Positions 1 to 6,357 of a DNA stretch of 18,529 bases are shown here, piece by piece. The position numbers were made by a program, and so were the translations under genes. The notes beneath the pieces are model-generated. The model was given only the letters and a program-made list of their open reading frames with translations, did not search any database and was not told the origin of the DNA. The number at the start of each line of letters is the position of its first letter. Within the stretch, counting starts at the first letter, position 1. The DNA is from Saprospiraceae bacterium (lineage in GTDB: Bacteria > Bacteroidota > Bacteroidia > Bacteroidales > JAIPBB01): assembly GCA_021739805.1 (NCBI GenBank), contig JAIPBB010000074.1:1-18529 (forward strand), given 5' to 3'.

Positions 1-705
1 AATACTGAAAGCTTAACTGACAAATATCGATTAAACAATAAATATTGGAATCTTGATGATTACGACCACGCATACATGGAAATTAAATATACCGATGTAA
101 ATGAAAAAAAGCCTTGCTATTCCATACCTGAAAAAGCCATTGTTTTTAAAAAAATAATTGACAAAAACAATATCTCTGTTGTGATTGAAGATAAAGAATT
201 AGGATTAACTTATCGTGATGAATTTGTAGATAAAATGTTTGATTTATACAAACAAATTGAAGAGCTGTATAGAGAAACAGACAGAGAAGATAAATTTATT
301 TATCCAATGGAATTAGTTGATATCATGAAGTTTGGACTATACATACAAATACATTATTTTGAATTAGGTAATGAACTTATAGTACAAAATGCAGATAATC
401 CAAACGCTCCTGAAATAATTAATATACTAAGAAGAAATGAAAACACTCTTGTTGGCAATTATTGTATTTATTTAGGATTCATTAAGCAAGAAAAAGCATT
501 AACAAGTGAAGCATTAAATAGTTATATTGACGGAATAAACGAATATTTTCCAATTCTTATAGAAAAGCACCCTAATGCAAATTTTTATGAATTAAAGAAA
601 AAGATAGTAGCAATGCAAAATAAAACCGAATCACAAAATATTAAAAATTCGCTTAATAAAGTGCTGGCAAAAATTGAAAGTAAATCTGCAAAGATAATTG
701 AATAA
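1..705 (+). CDS. Hypothetical protein, C-terminal part (5' end outside window)
   Basis: The reading frame is open from base 1 to a TAA at 703-705, giving 234 visible residues. The first in-frame ATG (76-78) has no ribosome-binding sequence before it, and the 25 codons upstream of it are ordinary protein, so the gene most likely starts left of the window. I do not recognise the family. The visible part has no signal peptide, no membrane segment and no obvious catalytic motif. It is charged and probably mostly helical, with a Lys/Glu-rich helical C-terminus (about the last 50 residues). It is the only convincing plus-strand gene here and it converges on the DUF4292 gene across a 70-bp gap. In many Bacteroidota a peptidoglycan hydrolase follows DUF4292; this protein does not look like one. 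Confidence 0.75.
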   Translation, partial: NTESLTDKYRLNNKYWNLDDYDHAYMEIKYTDVNEKKPCYSIPEKAIVFKKIIDKNNISVVIEDKELGLTYRDEFVDKMFDLYKQIEELYRETDREDKFIYPMELVDIMKFGLYIQIHYFELGNELIVQNADNPNAPEIINILRRNENTLVGNYCIYLGFIKQEKALTSEALNSYIDGINEYFPILIEKHPNANFYELKKKIVAMQNKTESQNIKNSLNKVLAKIESKSAKIIE

Positions 706-775
706 GAAATTATACTTTTCTAAACAAATAAAATTGAAACAACAGCTTTTATTAGTTTTACTTCAACTTATTCTG

Positions 776-1600
776 CTAAATCAACTTACTATATTTCTCC
801 GGAATTTTAAACGGAAATGATTGTTCTTCGTCCAAAGTAACATTAGAATAATTGATTTTAATATCAATCATTTTTTCTGAGATCACATTATACTTTACGG
901 TGTGAGGAAACAATTGATTTTGAACAGCTCTATAGTTGCTGTAGTTTGCTTCAAGTTTTCGGTTTTCTTTTTGAATAATTTTAAGAATAAGTTTTTGAAT
1001 TTTATATGTTTCGGGGTCAAGAAACATATCCTGCACAAGAACTCTTAAATCTTCCTGTTCATTCTTCACATATTTTTTTAGTTTTCGTCTTCCGACAGTA
1101 CTCAAATGATATAACTTGTTGAATACCCGTGCTTTGAAAACATCGTTTTCATAATAAGTAAAATCATTTCCAACAATTAAAGATTGAAGAATATCAAAAT
1201 CAAGGTCAGTATTTAGGAGTTCGTTCAGGTATTTAAAATCACCAACAAAATAGGTTTTATTAATACGATTAAGAAGTTTAACAGAGTCAACAGTGATAAG
1301 AACTCTTGCAATTTCAATGCCCAGAGCAGGGGAAAGAGATACCCAAATTGCACTGTCGCAACACATCCGTATATGACCACTTACTGAATTGCTTTTCTTG
1401 TCGGCTATAAAATTTGTTGAGAATTTTGCTGATATCCAATCAAATTTTAGTTCATTTTTCTTAAGTTGATTAAATAAATATTCTGCTCCTTCATCTTTAG
1501 CTTTAATTGGCTCAATAATTTCTTTTCGTGTACGGCAAGAGCCAAAAAACAGCAATACAATTACTAAAAGTAGGTTTAGTGATATTTTTAAATTATTCAT
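776..1600 (-). CDS. DUF4292 family outer-membrane-type lipoprotein
   Basis: The 274-residue product starts with a hydrophobic signal ending in a lipobox (F-F-G-S-C, Cys22), so it should be lipid-modified and leave the inner membrane. The body is beta-rich with a conserved Trp-Ile-Ser and Ser-Pro-Ala-Leu-Gly-Ile-Glu-Ile-Ala-Arg region (about residues 54-100), as in the Bacteroidota DUF4292 family, whose predicted fold resembles LolB/LolA lipoprotein carriers. A role in lipoprotein or lipid transfer is inference from that fold. It lies downstream of the TPR lipoprotein, a pairing common in this phylum, but 318 bp with a dispersed repeat separate the two. The ATG at 1600 directly precedes the signal peptide and is the natural start. 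Confidence 0.8.
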   Translation of the reverse strand: MNNLKISLNLLLVIVLLFFGSCRTRKEIIEPIKAKDEGAEYLFNQLKKNELKFDWISAKFSTNFIADKKSNSVSGHIRMCCDSAIWVSLSPALGIEIARVLITVDSVKLLNRINKTYFVGDFKYLNELLNTDLDFDILQSLIVGNDFTYYENDVFKARVFNKLYHLSTVGRRKLKKYVKNEQEDLRVLVQDMFLDPETYKIQKLILKIIQKENRKLEANYSNYRAVQNQLFPHTVKYNVISEKMIDIKINYSNVTLDEEQSFPFKIPEKYSKLI

Positions 1601-1696
1601 AATTTGATTCCTTGTGTAATAGTTTGTTAAGCACTAAATTCTTATCGGAAAAGCCGAAAATCTCAAAAAACAAAAGACAAATTACAAATAAATTCC

Positions 1697-1853
1697 AAAT
1701 ACCAATATATAAAATTCTAAACTTTCCCAATTTCAAATATAGGTTTTCAGAAAGGCAGATTGTTTGTTCTTTACTTCATGTTTGTAATTTATTTTCTTTG
1801 AAAATTGGAATTTATTTGTTTTTTGATGCTTGCTTTTTGGTGCTTGTTTTTTA
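1697..1853 (+). repeat. Dispersed intergenic repeat, copy R1
   Basis: This AT-rich segment fills most of the 318-bp gap between the DUF4292 start and the TPR stop. By eye it matches the reverse complement of 3706-3867 at roughly 80-85 percent. The best-conserved block is the middle, around TTCAGAAAGGCAGATTG (about 1746-1762) and TTTACTTCATGTTTG. The right end carries two tandem 14-bp units of the form TTTTTTGATGCTTG. The motif ACAAATAAATTCCAA on the left (from about 1684) recurs inverted as TTGGAATTTATTTGT on the right (1805-1819), giving an element with inverted ends. No reading frame in the gap is convincing. Confidence 0.8.
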
Positions 1854-1885
1854 AATTTTATAAAGCTCTAATTTCTACCAATCTA

Positions 1886-1913
1886 AGTACTTTGTACTAA
1901 AATACTAAGTACT
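1886..1913 (-). other. Small AT-rich hairpin just after the TPR stop
   Basis: AGTACTT (1886-1892) and AAGTACT (1907-1913) are perfect inverted arms of 7 bp around a 14-base loop, starting six bases beyond the TPR stop codon. Related TACTAAGTACTAA phrases sit inside it. It could cap or protect the 3' end of the TPR transcript. There is no U-tract on the minus strand and the stem is AT-rich, so it is not a standard intrinsic terminator. Confidence 0.35.
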
Positions 1914-1918
1914 AAATG

Positions 1919-3667
1919 CTATTCATAAAGCTTTTTATCCTGAATTTTCTTATCAATCAAATCCGAAGCATTTCCGGTTTCCTTTGCTTTTATCCATACT
2001 TCGACTGCTTTTTCTGTTTCGCTGAGTTTAAATAATATATCTCCGTAATGCTCAAGAATAGCCCCACTTTTATCGCCACCATTATTCATGGCTTTTTCAA
2101 TCCAAATTTTTGCATCTTCATATTTTTCCATTTTATACAAAACCCAGGCATAAGTATCCTCAAAAGTTGAACTGTTCTTTTTGATTTCATTTGACTTTTT
2201 CGACATCTTCTCTGCTTTTTCAAGCTTAGTGTTTCTGAGAGATAAATAGTAAGCGTAATTATTTAGAATATAGATGTTTTCAGGATCCAGTGCAAGAACA
2301 TCATCATAAGCTTTATCCGACAATTCGTGATTTTTCACATTGTGATACGCATCTCCAAGGTAAATCAACATTTGAAGTTTTGCAGCATTGTTAGTGCCGG
2401 CAAAGTTTAATCCCAATTTTAACACTTCAATGGCTCTGACATAATTCTTCGAATTAAAATGTCCCATGCCTGCAAAAAGATACGGCAACACTTGCTCAGG
2501 AAAAAGCTCCATTGCTCTTTCGCCTTCGTTTATTAATGCTTCGTTATCCTTTAAATCTGATTCAACAAGTAGTAATTGCTCCCAAATCAAATATTTGCTA
2601 CTATCAAGTTCTATAACCCTTCTAAAAGAATTTCTTGCTTCAGTATATTTTTTATCTCTGTTTAAAAAGTCGGCATTCATTGCATAAGCTTTTGCTTCAT
2701 TTGGATGAACTTTTAGCAATATATCAAGTAATTCATAAACCTGAACTTTCAATTCGGGATAGCTTTCTGTAATTTGAAAATATCTAACCAAAATTGAAAT
2801 TTTATTATCAATGTTCAATTCAGGATTTTCGAAAGCAATTTTAACTTCGCTAAAGGATTTTTCCTTATCACCTTTAAGATTATAATAATCGGCAAGCGAA
2901 AGGTGCACATAGGAGTTATTCGGCTCAATTTTAAGTATTTGTTCGTAAACTTCAAAAGCTTTTTCTATTTCTTTTGTTGATAAATATATCTCTCCCAATA
3001 ATCCTAAAAATCTAGTATCGGTGGGAAATTCTTTTATAAGCTTTTCAAGCTCTTTAATTGCTTTGTCCGTTTTATTTGTTGCAAGATAAATGCTTTCCTT
3101 TCGTAAGCAAACTTCTTCGCTGACACCATAATTTTGTTCAATATTATCATAAATTTTCAAAGCCTCATTAAGTTTGCGGGCATAAGTATATAATTCAGCT
3201 AAATTGAACTGATAATCCGGATTTTCAGGAAATTGTTTTGCAACTTTACTGTAAACATCTGCAGCTTCTTCATACTTTCCATTCAATTGTAAAATATCAG
3301 CATAGAGAAGCTTATACCAATGGTTTTTTTCATCAAGTTTTATAGCTTTTTTTATGTTAAAAACCGATCTGTCGAAATCTTTCATTTTATGATAGATTTC
3401 AGCTAATTCGTAATAAGCAACTGAATTCGAAGGGTCTCTTTTTAGGCATTGATTGTAAATTGCTGCGGCTTCCTGGTAATTCCCCAAAATCATTTCTTTT
3501 TTCGCATCAATAATTAAAGCTGTATTGATTGTTCGTTCCGCTTCAGGGCTTCTAGCTTTTCCGGATGAATTGCCAGGGTTTTTGTTTGCCCTATTGAAAA
3601 TGCCACAGGAAGACAAGCCAAATATCAAAGCAACTGAAAGGGATAGTATTAGTGTTTTTTTTGTCAA
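1919..3667 (-). CDS. TPR-repeat lipoprotein
   Basis: A tetratricopeptide-repeat protein. From about residue 50 to the end it is a run of 34-residue helical hairpins with the usual pattern (small residue at 8, Ala/Gly at 20, Pro near 32), for example around A-Y-Y-E-L-A-E-I-Y and L-G-D-A-Y-H-N. I estimate more than ten repeats. The frame is open up to a TTG at 3727, but the signal peptide K-K-T-L-I-L-S-L-S-V-A-L with lipobox G-L-S-S-C starts only after a TTG at 3665-3667. That start gives 582 residues with lipid-modified Cys21, and I prefer it. The extra 20 codons upstream largely overlap the dispersed repeat. TPR proteins are protein-protein scaffolds; the location suggests an envelope assembly complex working with the DUF4292 lipoprotein. 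The partners are unknown. Confidence 0.85.
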   Translation of the reverse strand: MTKKTLILSLSVALIFGLSSCGIFNRANKNPGNSSGKARSPEAERTINTALIIDAKKEMILGNYQEAAAIYNQCLKRDPSNSVAYYELAEIYHKMKDFDRSVFNIKKAIKLDEKNHWYKLLYADILQLNGKYEEAADVYSKVAKQFPENPDYQFNLAELYTYARKLNEALKIYDNIEQNYGVSEEVCLRKESIYLATNKTDKAIKELEKLIKEFPTDTRFLGLLGEIYLSTKEIEKAFEVYEQILKIEPNNSYVHLSLADYYNLKGDKEKSFSEVKIAFENPELNIDNKISILVRYFQITESYPELKVQVYELLDILLKVHPNEAKAYAMNADFLNRDKKYTEARNSFRRVIELDSSKYLIWEQLLLVESDLKDNEALINEGERAMELFPEQVLPYLFAGMGHFNSKNYVRAIEVLKLGLNFAGTNNAAKLQMLIYLGDAYHNVKNHELSDKAYDDVLALDPENIYILNNYAYYLSLRNTKLEKAEKMSKKSNEIKKNSSTFEDTYAWVLYKMEKYEDAKIWIEKAMNNGGDKSGAILEHYGDILFKLSETEKAVEVWIKAKETGNASDLIDKKIQDKKLYE

Positions 3668-3705
3668 AATAATTTTATTTTTTATAAATCTTCCAGAAAT
3701 AAATT

Positions 3706-3867
3706 CCAAAATACAAATAAGCTCCAAAAATCAAGCTCCAAAAAACAAATAAATTCCAATTTTTAAATAAAACAAATTCCAAACATGAAGTAAATAACAA
3801 GCAATCTGCCTTCCTGAAAATGCATGTTTGGAATTAGAAAAGTTTGGAATTTTATACATTGGTATTT
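3706..3867 (-). repeat. Dispersed intergenic repeat, copy R2 (inverted relative to R1)
   Basis: Read on the minus strand this is the partner of R1: AAATACCAATGTATAAAATT, then a hairpin, then TTGGAATTTATTTG followed by two tandem units of about 14 bp (TTTTTTGGAGCTTG and a close variant). R1 and R2 stand in opposite orientation on either side of the TPR gene. R2 extends to about 40 bases before the chosen TPR start. The rest of the gap up to the nucleotidyltransferase stop (3868-3925) is AT-rich, with no feature I can name. Confidence 0.8.
3775..3835. other. Hairpin inside repeat R2
   Basis: AATTCCAAACATG (3775-3787) and CATGTTTGGAATT (3823-3835) are perfect 13-bp inverted arms around a 35-base loop that contains CAATCTGCCTTCCTGAAAA. 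In R1 the arms have decayed while most of the loop sequence is kept. The structure could form in RNA or extruded DNA. Its function is unknown. Confidence 0.6.
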
Positions 3868-3925
3868 GTATTTTATCCATACGGACAAGTTTTGTGATTT
3901 GCATTTTGGTTTATTGGTTTTTGTA

Positions 3926-4927
3926 TTAAGTTAAGGTTGTGTAATCCCCAATACTTGCCTCATGAATATTTCCTTTATAATCCACAAAGTTTCCAATCAT
4001 TGAATTCTGAAGATTAGCATTATTAATAACTGTATTTGTTTGAATAATAGTATTTGAAATCATCGAATTTTTGATAATAGTATTTTTTCCAACCGAAACG
4101 TGTGGCCCAATTATAGAATTTTCAATCTTAACACCTTCACCAACAAAGCAAGGTTTGATAATAATTGAATTTATGCTTTCGGCAGTTGGGCTGATAAGTT
4201 TTTCAATATGATTTAATTCAAGAATTCTTTGGTTAGTATAAACAGTTGCATCTTTATTTCCGCAATCAAGCCATTCGGCAACAGTTCCGGTATAAAAATT
4301 CATTCCTTTTTTCATCATATTCTGGAGAGCATCGGTAATTTGATATTCTCCGCCTTTTTCAATGTTATTATCAATCAGATATTGAAGTTCGTTTCTGAGA
4401 TTTTCTCCATCTTTAAAATAATAAATTCCAATAATCGCCTGGTCAGAAACAAATTTCTGTGGTTTTTCGATAAAGTCAGTAATTATGTTATTTTCATTAA
4501 CCTTCACAACTCCAAATGATTCAGGGTTTTCAACTTTATGAGTCCAGATGATTCCATCTTTCGATGAATCCATATTAAAATCAGCTTTAAACAAAGTGTC
4601 AGCAAAAGCAACAGTTACCTTCCCTTGAAGTGAATCAGCTGCACACAAAATAGCATGTGCGGTTCCAAGAGCTTCTTCCTGGTAATAAATGCTTCCTTTG
4701 GCTCCTAAATTTTCAGCAATTTTTATAAGTTGAGTTTCAACTTCTTTTCCAAAATCACCAATAATAAAAGCGATTTCATCAACTTCTTCATTTGAAACAT
4801 TAACAATTCCTTCAACCAAACGCTGAACGATTGGTTTTCCTGCGATGTTCAATAATGGCTTTGGTATTGTAAGCGTATGTGGTCGCATTCGCTTTCCCAT
4901 TCCTGCCATTGGGACAATTATTTTCAT
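3926..4927 (-). CDS. Sugar-phosphate nucleotidyltransferase with beta-helix C-terminus
   Basis: The N-terminal domain (about 1-235) is a nucleotidyltransferase of the RmlA/GlmU/mannose-1-phosphate guanylyltransferase type: M-A-G-M-G-K-R-M-R-P-H-T (7-18), P-K-P-L-L (22-26), E-A-L-G-T-A-H-A (85-92), E-K-P (154-156) and E-W-L-D-C-G-N (218-224). The usual G-D metal-binding pair is A-D here (109-110). From about 245 the Ile/Val-rich hexapeptides (I-I-G-P-H-V-S-V-G and following) predict a left-handed beta-helix, as in two-domain NDP-sugar pyrophosphorylases. It should make an NDP-sugar from NTP and a sugar 1-phosphate; the exact substrate cannot be read from sequence. The frame continues 19 codons upstream, but the ATG at 4927 opens exactly at the conserved M-K-I-I-V-P start, giving 333 residues. 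The nearby flippase fits a glycan pathway. Confidence 0.88.
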   Translation of the reverse strand: MKIIVPMAGMGKRMRPHTLTIPKPLLNIAGKPIVQRLVEGIVNVSNEEVDEIAFIIGDFGKEVETQLIKIAENLGAKGSIYYQEEALGTAHAILCAADSLQGKVTVAFADTLFKADFNMDSSKDGIIWTHKVENPESFGVVKVNENNIITDFIEKPQKFVSDQAIIGIYYFKDGENLRNELQYLIDNNIEKGGEYQITDALQNMMKKGMNFYTGTVAEWLDCGNKDATVYTNQRILELNHIEKLISPTAESINSIIIKPCFVGEGVKIENSIIGPHVSVGKNTIIKNSMISNTIIQTNTVINNANLQNSMIGNFVDYKGNIHEASIGDYTTLT

Positions 4928-5048
4928 ATATTTTTGATTTAAGAACAAGGATTGTTGATTTATGATTTGCGAAGAGTCAAACATCTAAAATCTTAAATCG
5001 TTAATCATTATTCGATATTCAATTTTTTTATTTCTAAACCCCAGCATA
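4921..5048. repeat. Direct repeat D1: spacer upstream of the nucleotidyltransferase
   Basis: This spacer matches 5597-5755 in the same orientation. Exact blocks are GATTTGCGAAG (4964-4974 against 5645-5655), a 17-bp block ACATCTAAAATCTTAAA (4981-4997 against 5662-5678), a 25-bp block at 5001-5025 against 5705-5729, and TAAACCCCAG at 5035-5044 against 5742-5751. The last block is the stop region of dut in the second copy, so D1 carries the tip of a dut 3' end with no dut gene. A weaker match continues to about 5072. Confidence 0.8.
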
Positions 5049-5083
5049 TAAAAATCTCCTTCTCTCATTCAACATATCGTGGG

Positions 5084-5091
5084 CAAAGATA
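5084..5091 (-). promoter_or_regulatory. Possible Bacteroidota -7 promoter element for the nucleotidyltransferase
   Basis: On the minus strand 5091-5084 reads TATCTTTG, followed by CCC. This fits the Bacteroidota -7 consensus TAnnTTTG. Transcription would begin near 5077 and leave a leader of about 150 nt before the ATG at 4927. I see no clear -33 TTTG at the expected 19-21 bp spacing, so this is a candidate only. Confidence 0.3.
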
Positions 5092-5163
5092 ATTCTTTTA
5101 GAATTGTAACCTATGTTATCGCATTCGCTTTGCCATTTCTGCCATTGGGGATATTATTTTCAT
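5087..5163 (-). pseudogene. Relic of the 5' end of the nucleotidyltransferase gene
   Basis: Read from an ATG at 5163, this gives M-K-I-I-S-P-M-A-E-M-A-K-R-M-R and then a TAA stop at codon 16. The intact gene begins M-K-I-I-V-P-M-A-G-M-G-K-R-M-R-P. At DNA level the similarity runs from about 4851-4928 in the live gene, including several bases before the ATG and past the stop in the relic. Most changes would damage the G-x-G-x-R motif. It is a decayed duplicate, part of the same event that produced D1 and D2. It lies immediately downstream of the small lipoprotein gene. Confidence 0.8.
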
Positions 5164-5177
5164 ATTATTTTTTTTAT

Positions 5178-5603
5178 CTATTCTCTCTTAGTTATACTAA
5201 ATAATCTCAGTGAAACTTTACACTTATCTAAAGATTTACCATTTAAAAATAAATTTTCAGGTTCTAGTAGGATATTTATTTTAGATTTTAGATTTTCCCT
5301 ATTGATTTTATCAATTTCGTTTTCCGTTATTTTGGAGATTTCGCTCCGTATAACACTTCTGATGCAAGGCAATACAAGGACATCATTCACTTCTTCTTCG
5401 TTGTTTAAACCGCAATTTTTTATTTTTGTATTATCATAATTAACAGAATAACCAACGTTAAACCTCACTACTTGACCATTTAAATCTAATGCCGAAATCT
5501 CTGTTGCAGAAAGAAATTCTGTTTTTTGATTCTGATCTTGTTTTTGTTCATTATTACAACTTAACATTAAGATTGACAGCAAAATGGCAATGATGATTTT
5601 CAT
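5178..5603 (-). CDS. Small lipoprotein with an SPFH/band 7-like core
   Basis: The frame is open from an upstream ATG at 5636, but the ATG at 5603 is followed directly by a signal peptide, M-K-I-I-I-A-I-L-L-S-I-L-M-L-S-C, with lipobox Cys16, so I start there (141 residues). After a Gln/Asn/Lys linker (17-30), residues 38-136 resemble the core of SPFH (prohibitin/stomatin, band 7) domains. The strand L-D-L-N-G-Q-V-V-R-F-N-V-G-Y-S-V-N-Y matches the 'dg..v.v...v.yr' part. L-P-C-I-R-S-V-I-R-S-E-I-S-K matches the conserved 'lP.iRs.vrs.i..' helix. A helix with N-R-E-N-L and a final strand ending V-S-L-R-L-F-S-I follow. This comes from pattern reading, not a search. SPFH proteins normally have an N-terminal membrane helix and a long coiled-coil C-terminus, both absent here. 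The gene sits inside a duplication scar between the nucleotidyltransferase relic and D2. The alternative is an unclassified lipoprotein. Confidence 0.65.
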   Translation of the reverse strand: MKIIIAILLSILMLSCNNEQKQDQNQKTEFLSATEISALDLNGQVVRFNVGYSVNYDNTKIKNCGLNNEEEVNDVLVLPCIRSVIRSEISKITENEIDKINRENLKSKINILLEPENLFLNGKSLDKCKVSLRLFSITKRE

Positions 5604-5750
5604 ATTTGTGTTTTTTGATTTAAGATTAACGAACACCGATTAACGATTTGCGAAGTGGCTGACATCTAAAATCTTAAACATCTACTGAGCTTGTCGAAGT
5701 ATCATTAATCATTATTCGATATTCAATTTATTTTCTTTTTTTAAACCCCA
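5597..5750. repeat. Direct repeat D2: spacer between the lipoprotein and dut
   Basis: This is the second copy of the D1 spacer, from the lipoprotein start codon region (TTTTCATAT) to the dut stop (TAAACCCCAG). Compared with D1 it carries a net 23-bp insertion at 5679-5704 and small indels near 5604-5645. As D1 and D2 are the leaders of two different genes, both may bring the same 5' untranslated region. Confidence 0.8.
5684..5701. repeat. ACTGAGCTTGTCGAAGTA dispersed motif
   Basis: This short motif, reverse complement TACTTCGACAAGCTCAGT, is one I recognise as dispersed in intergenic regions of many bacterial genomes, including Bacteroidota. It is a weak palindrome (ACT at one end, AGT at the other). 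It is present in D2 and absent at the matching place in D1. Confidence 0.55.
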
Positions 5751-6172
5751 GTATGCCCAAATCCACCAACTCCTCTTTCAGATTCACCAAGTTCTTCCAC
5801 TTGTTCCCATTCAGCTTTTTCATGAGCCGAGATTATCATTTGAGCTATTCTTTCTCCATCCTTAATAATAAAATCTTCATTAGAAAGATTTATCAAAGGC
5901 ACAATAATTTCTCCTCTATAATCTGCATCAACAGTTCCCGGGGAATTTAGTGCCATAATTCCTTTATTTATAGCCAAACCGCTTCGGGTTCTCACTTGTG
6001 CTTCGTATCCAATTGGAAGCTCAATGAATAAACTTGTTGGAACAAGAACTCTTTCCATTGGTTTTAAAACAATTGGTTCATCAATATTTGCTCTTAAATC
6101 CATACCTGCTGAGTTAATAGTTTCGTATGATGGTAGCTGATGTTTTGATTTATTTACTATTTTAATTTTCAT
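5741..6172 (-). CDS. dut: Deoxyuridine 5'-triphosphate nucleotidohydrolase (dUTPase)
   Basis: Hydrolyses dUTP to dUMP and pyrophosphate, which keeps uracil out of DNA and supplies dUMP for thymidylate synthesis; it acts in the cytoplasm as a homotrimer. All five motifs are visible: A-G-M-D-L-R-A (22-28), R-S-G-L (63-66), [11 protein letters not shown] (79-89, with catalytic Asp82 and Tyr85), E-R-I-A-Q-M-I (107-113) and the flexible C-terminal [10 protein letters not shown] (133-142) that closes over the nucleotide. The frame continues 17 codons upstream of the ATG at 6172, but M-K-I-K-I-V-N at 6172 is the usual family start, giving 143 residues, normal length. It lies between the flippase and the small lipoprotein, with spacers of 185 and 137 bp. 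Confidence 0.96.
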   Translation of the reverse strand: MKIKIVNKSKHQLPSYETINSAGMDLRANIDEPIVLKPMERVLVPTSLFIELPIGYEAQVRTRSGLAINKGIMALNSPGTVDADYRGEIIVPLINLSNEDFIIKDGERIAQMIISAHEKAEWEQVEELGESERGVGGFGHTGV

Positions 6173-6189
6173 ATAAATAAAATTCCACA

Positions 6190-6197
6190 CAAAAATA
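6190..6197 (-). promoter_or_regulatory. Possible -7 promoter element for dut
   Basis: Minus-strand 6197-6190 reads TATTTTTG, matching TAnnTTTG, about 18 bases before the dut ATG. A TTTTTTG stands 23 bp upstream (6227-6221), slightly farther than the usual 19-21 bp for the -33 element. The region is AT-rich, so chance matches are likely. Confidence 0.25.
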
Positions 6198-6224
6198 TAT
6201 AAAATCCTTTCGATTGTTGGCAAA

Positions 6225-6357
6225 AAATTTCAAATTTCAAACAATAAACAAACTACAATGTGTAAATTTCCAAATAGTTTAGAATTAGGTTTGGTATTTT
6301 TCTTTTTTTGAAAATTGGAATTTTTTTGAATTTTGTTATTTGTGATTTATTTTAAAT
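6225..6357 (+). repeat. Degenerate third copy of the dispersed repeat (R3)
   Basis: In the same orientation as R1, this stretch has CAATGTGTAAATTTCCAAA (compare CAATGTATAAAATTCCAAA in R2) and then GTTTGGTATTT...GAAAATTGGAATTT (compare R1). The central loop with AGGCAGATTG is missing, as if the two hairpin arms had been joined. It occupies the flippase-dut gap right up to the flippase stop. Confidence 0.55.

Noticed and set aside
700..773. Inverted repeat GAATAAG (700-706) and CTTATTC (767-773) between convergent genes, as a shared terminator
   Set aside because: A 7-bp AT-rich stem with a 60-base loop and only a weak inner stem; no T-run on either strand.
1612..1854. Plus-strand open frame of 80 codons between DUF4292 and the TPR gene
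   Set aside because: It consists mostly of the R1 repeat; the protein is Phe/Leu-rich low-complexity with no start context.
4928..4984. 19-residue N-terminal extension of the nucleotidyltransferase from ATG 4984
   Set aside because: The sequence lies in the duplicated spacer D1 and does not resemble the family; the conserved start is M-K-I-I-V-P at 4927.
4986..5048. Minus-strand leader peptide of 20 codons (M-L-G-F-R-N-K-K...) preceded by GGAG
   Set aside because: It comes from the dut-end relic and repeat D1; there is no sign of coding selection, and Bacteroidota seldom use such Shine-Dalgarno signals.
5113..5439. Plus-strand open frame of 108 codons
   Set aside because: It lies antisense over the small lipoprotein and the nucleotidyltransferase relic; the composition is typical of a reverse-strand shadow.
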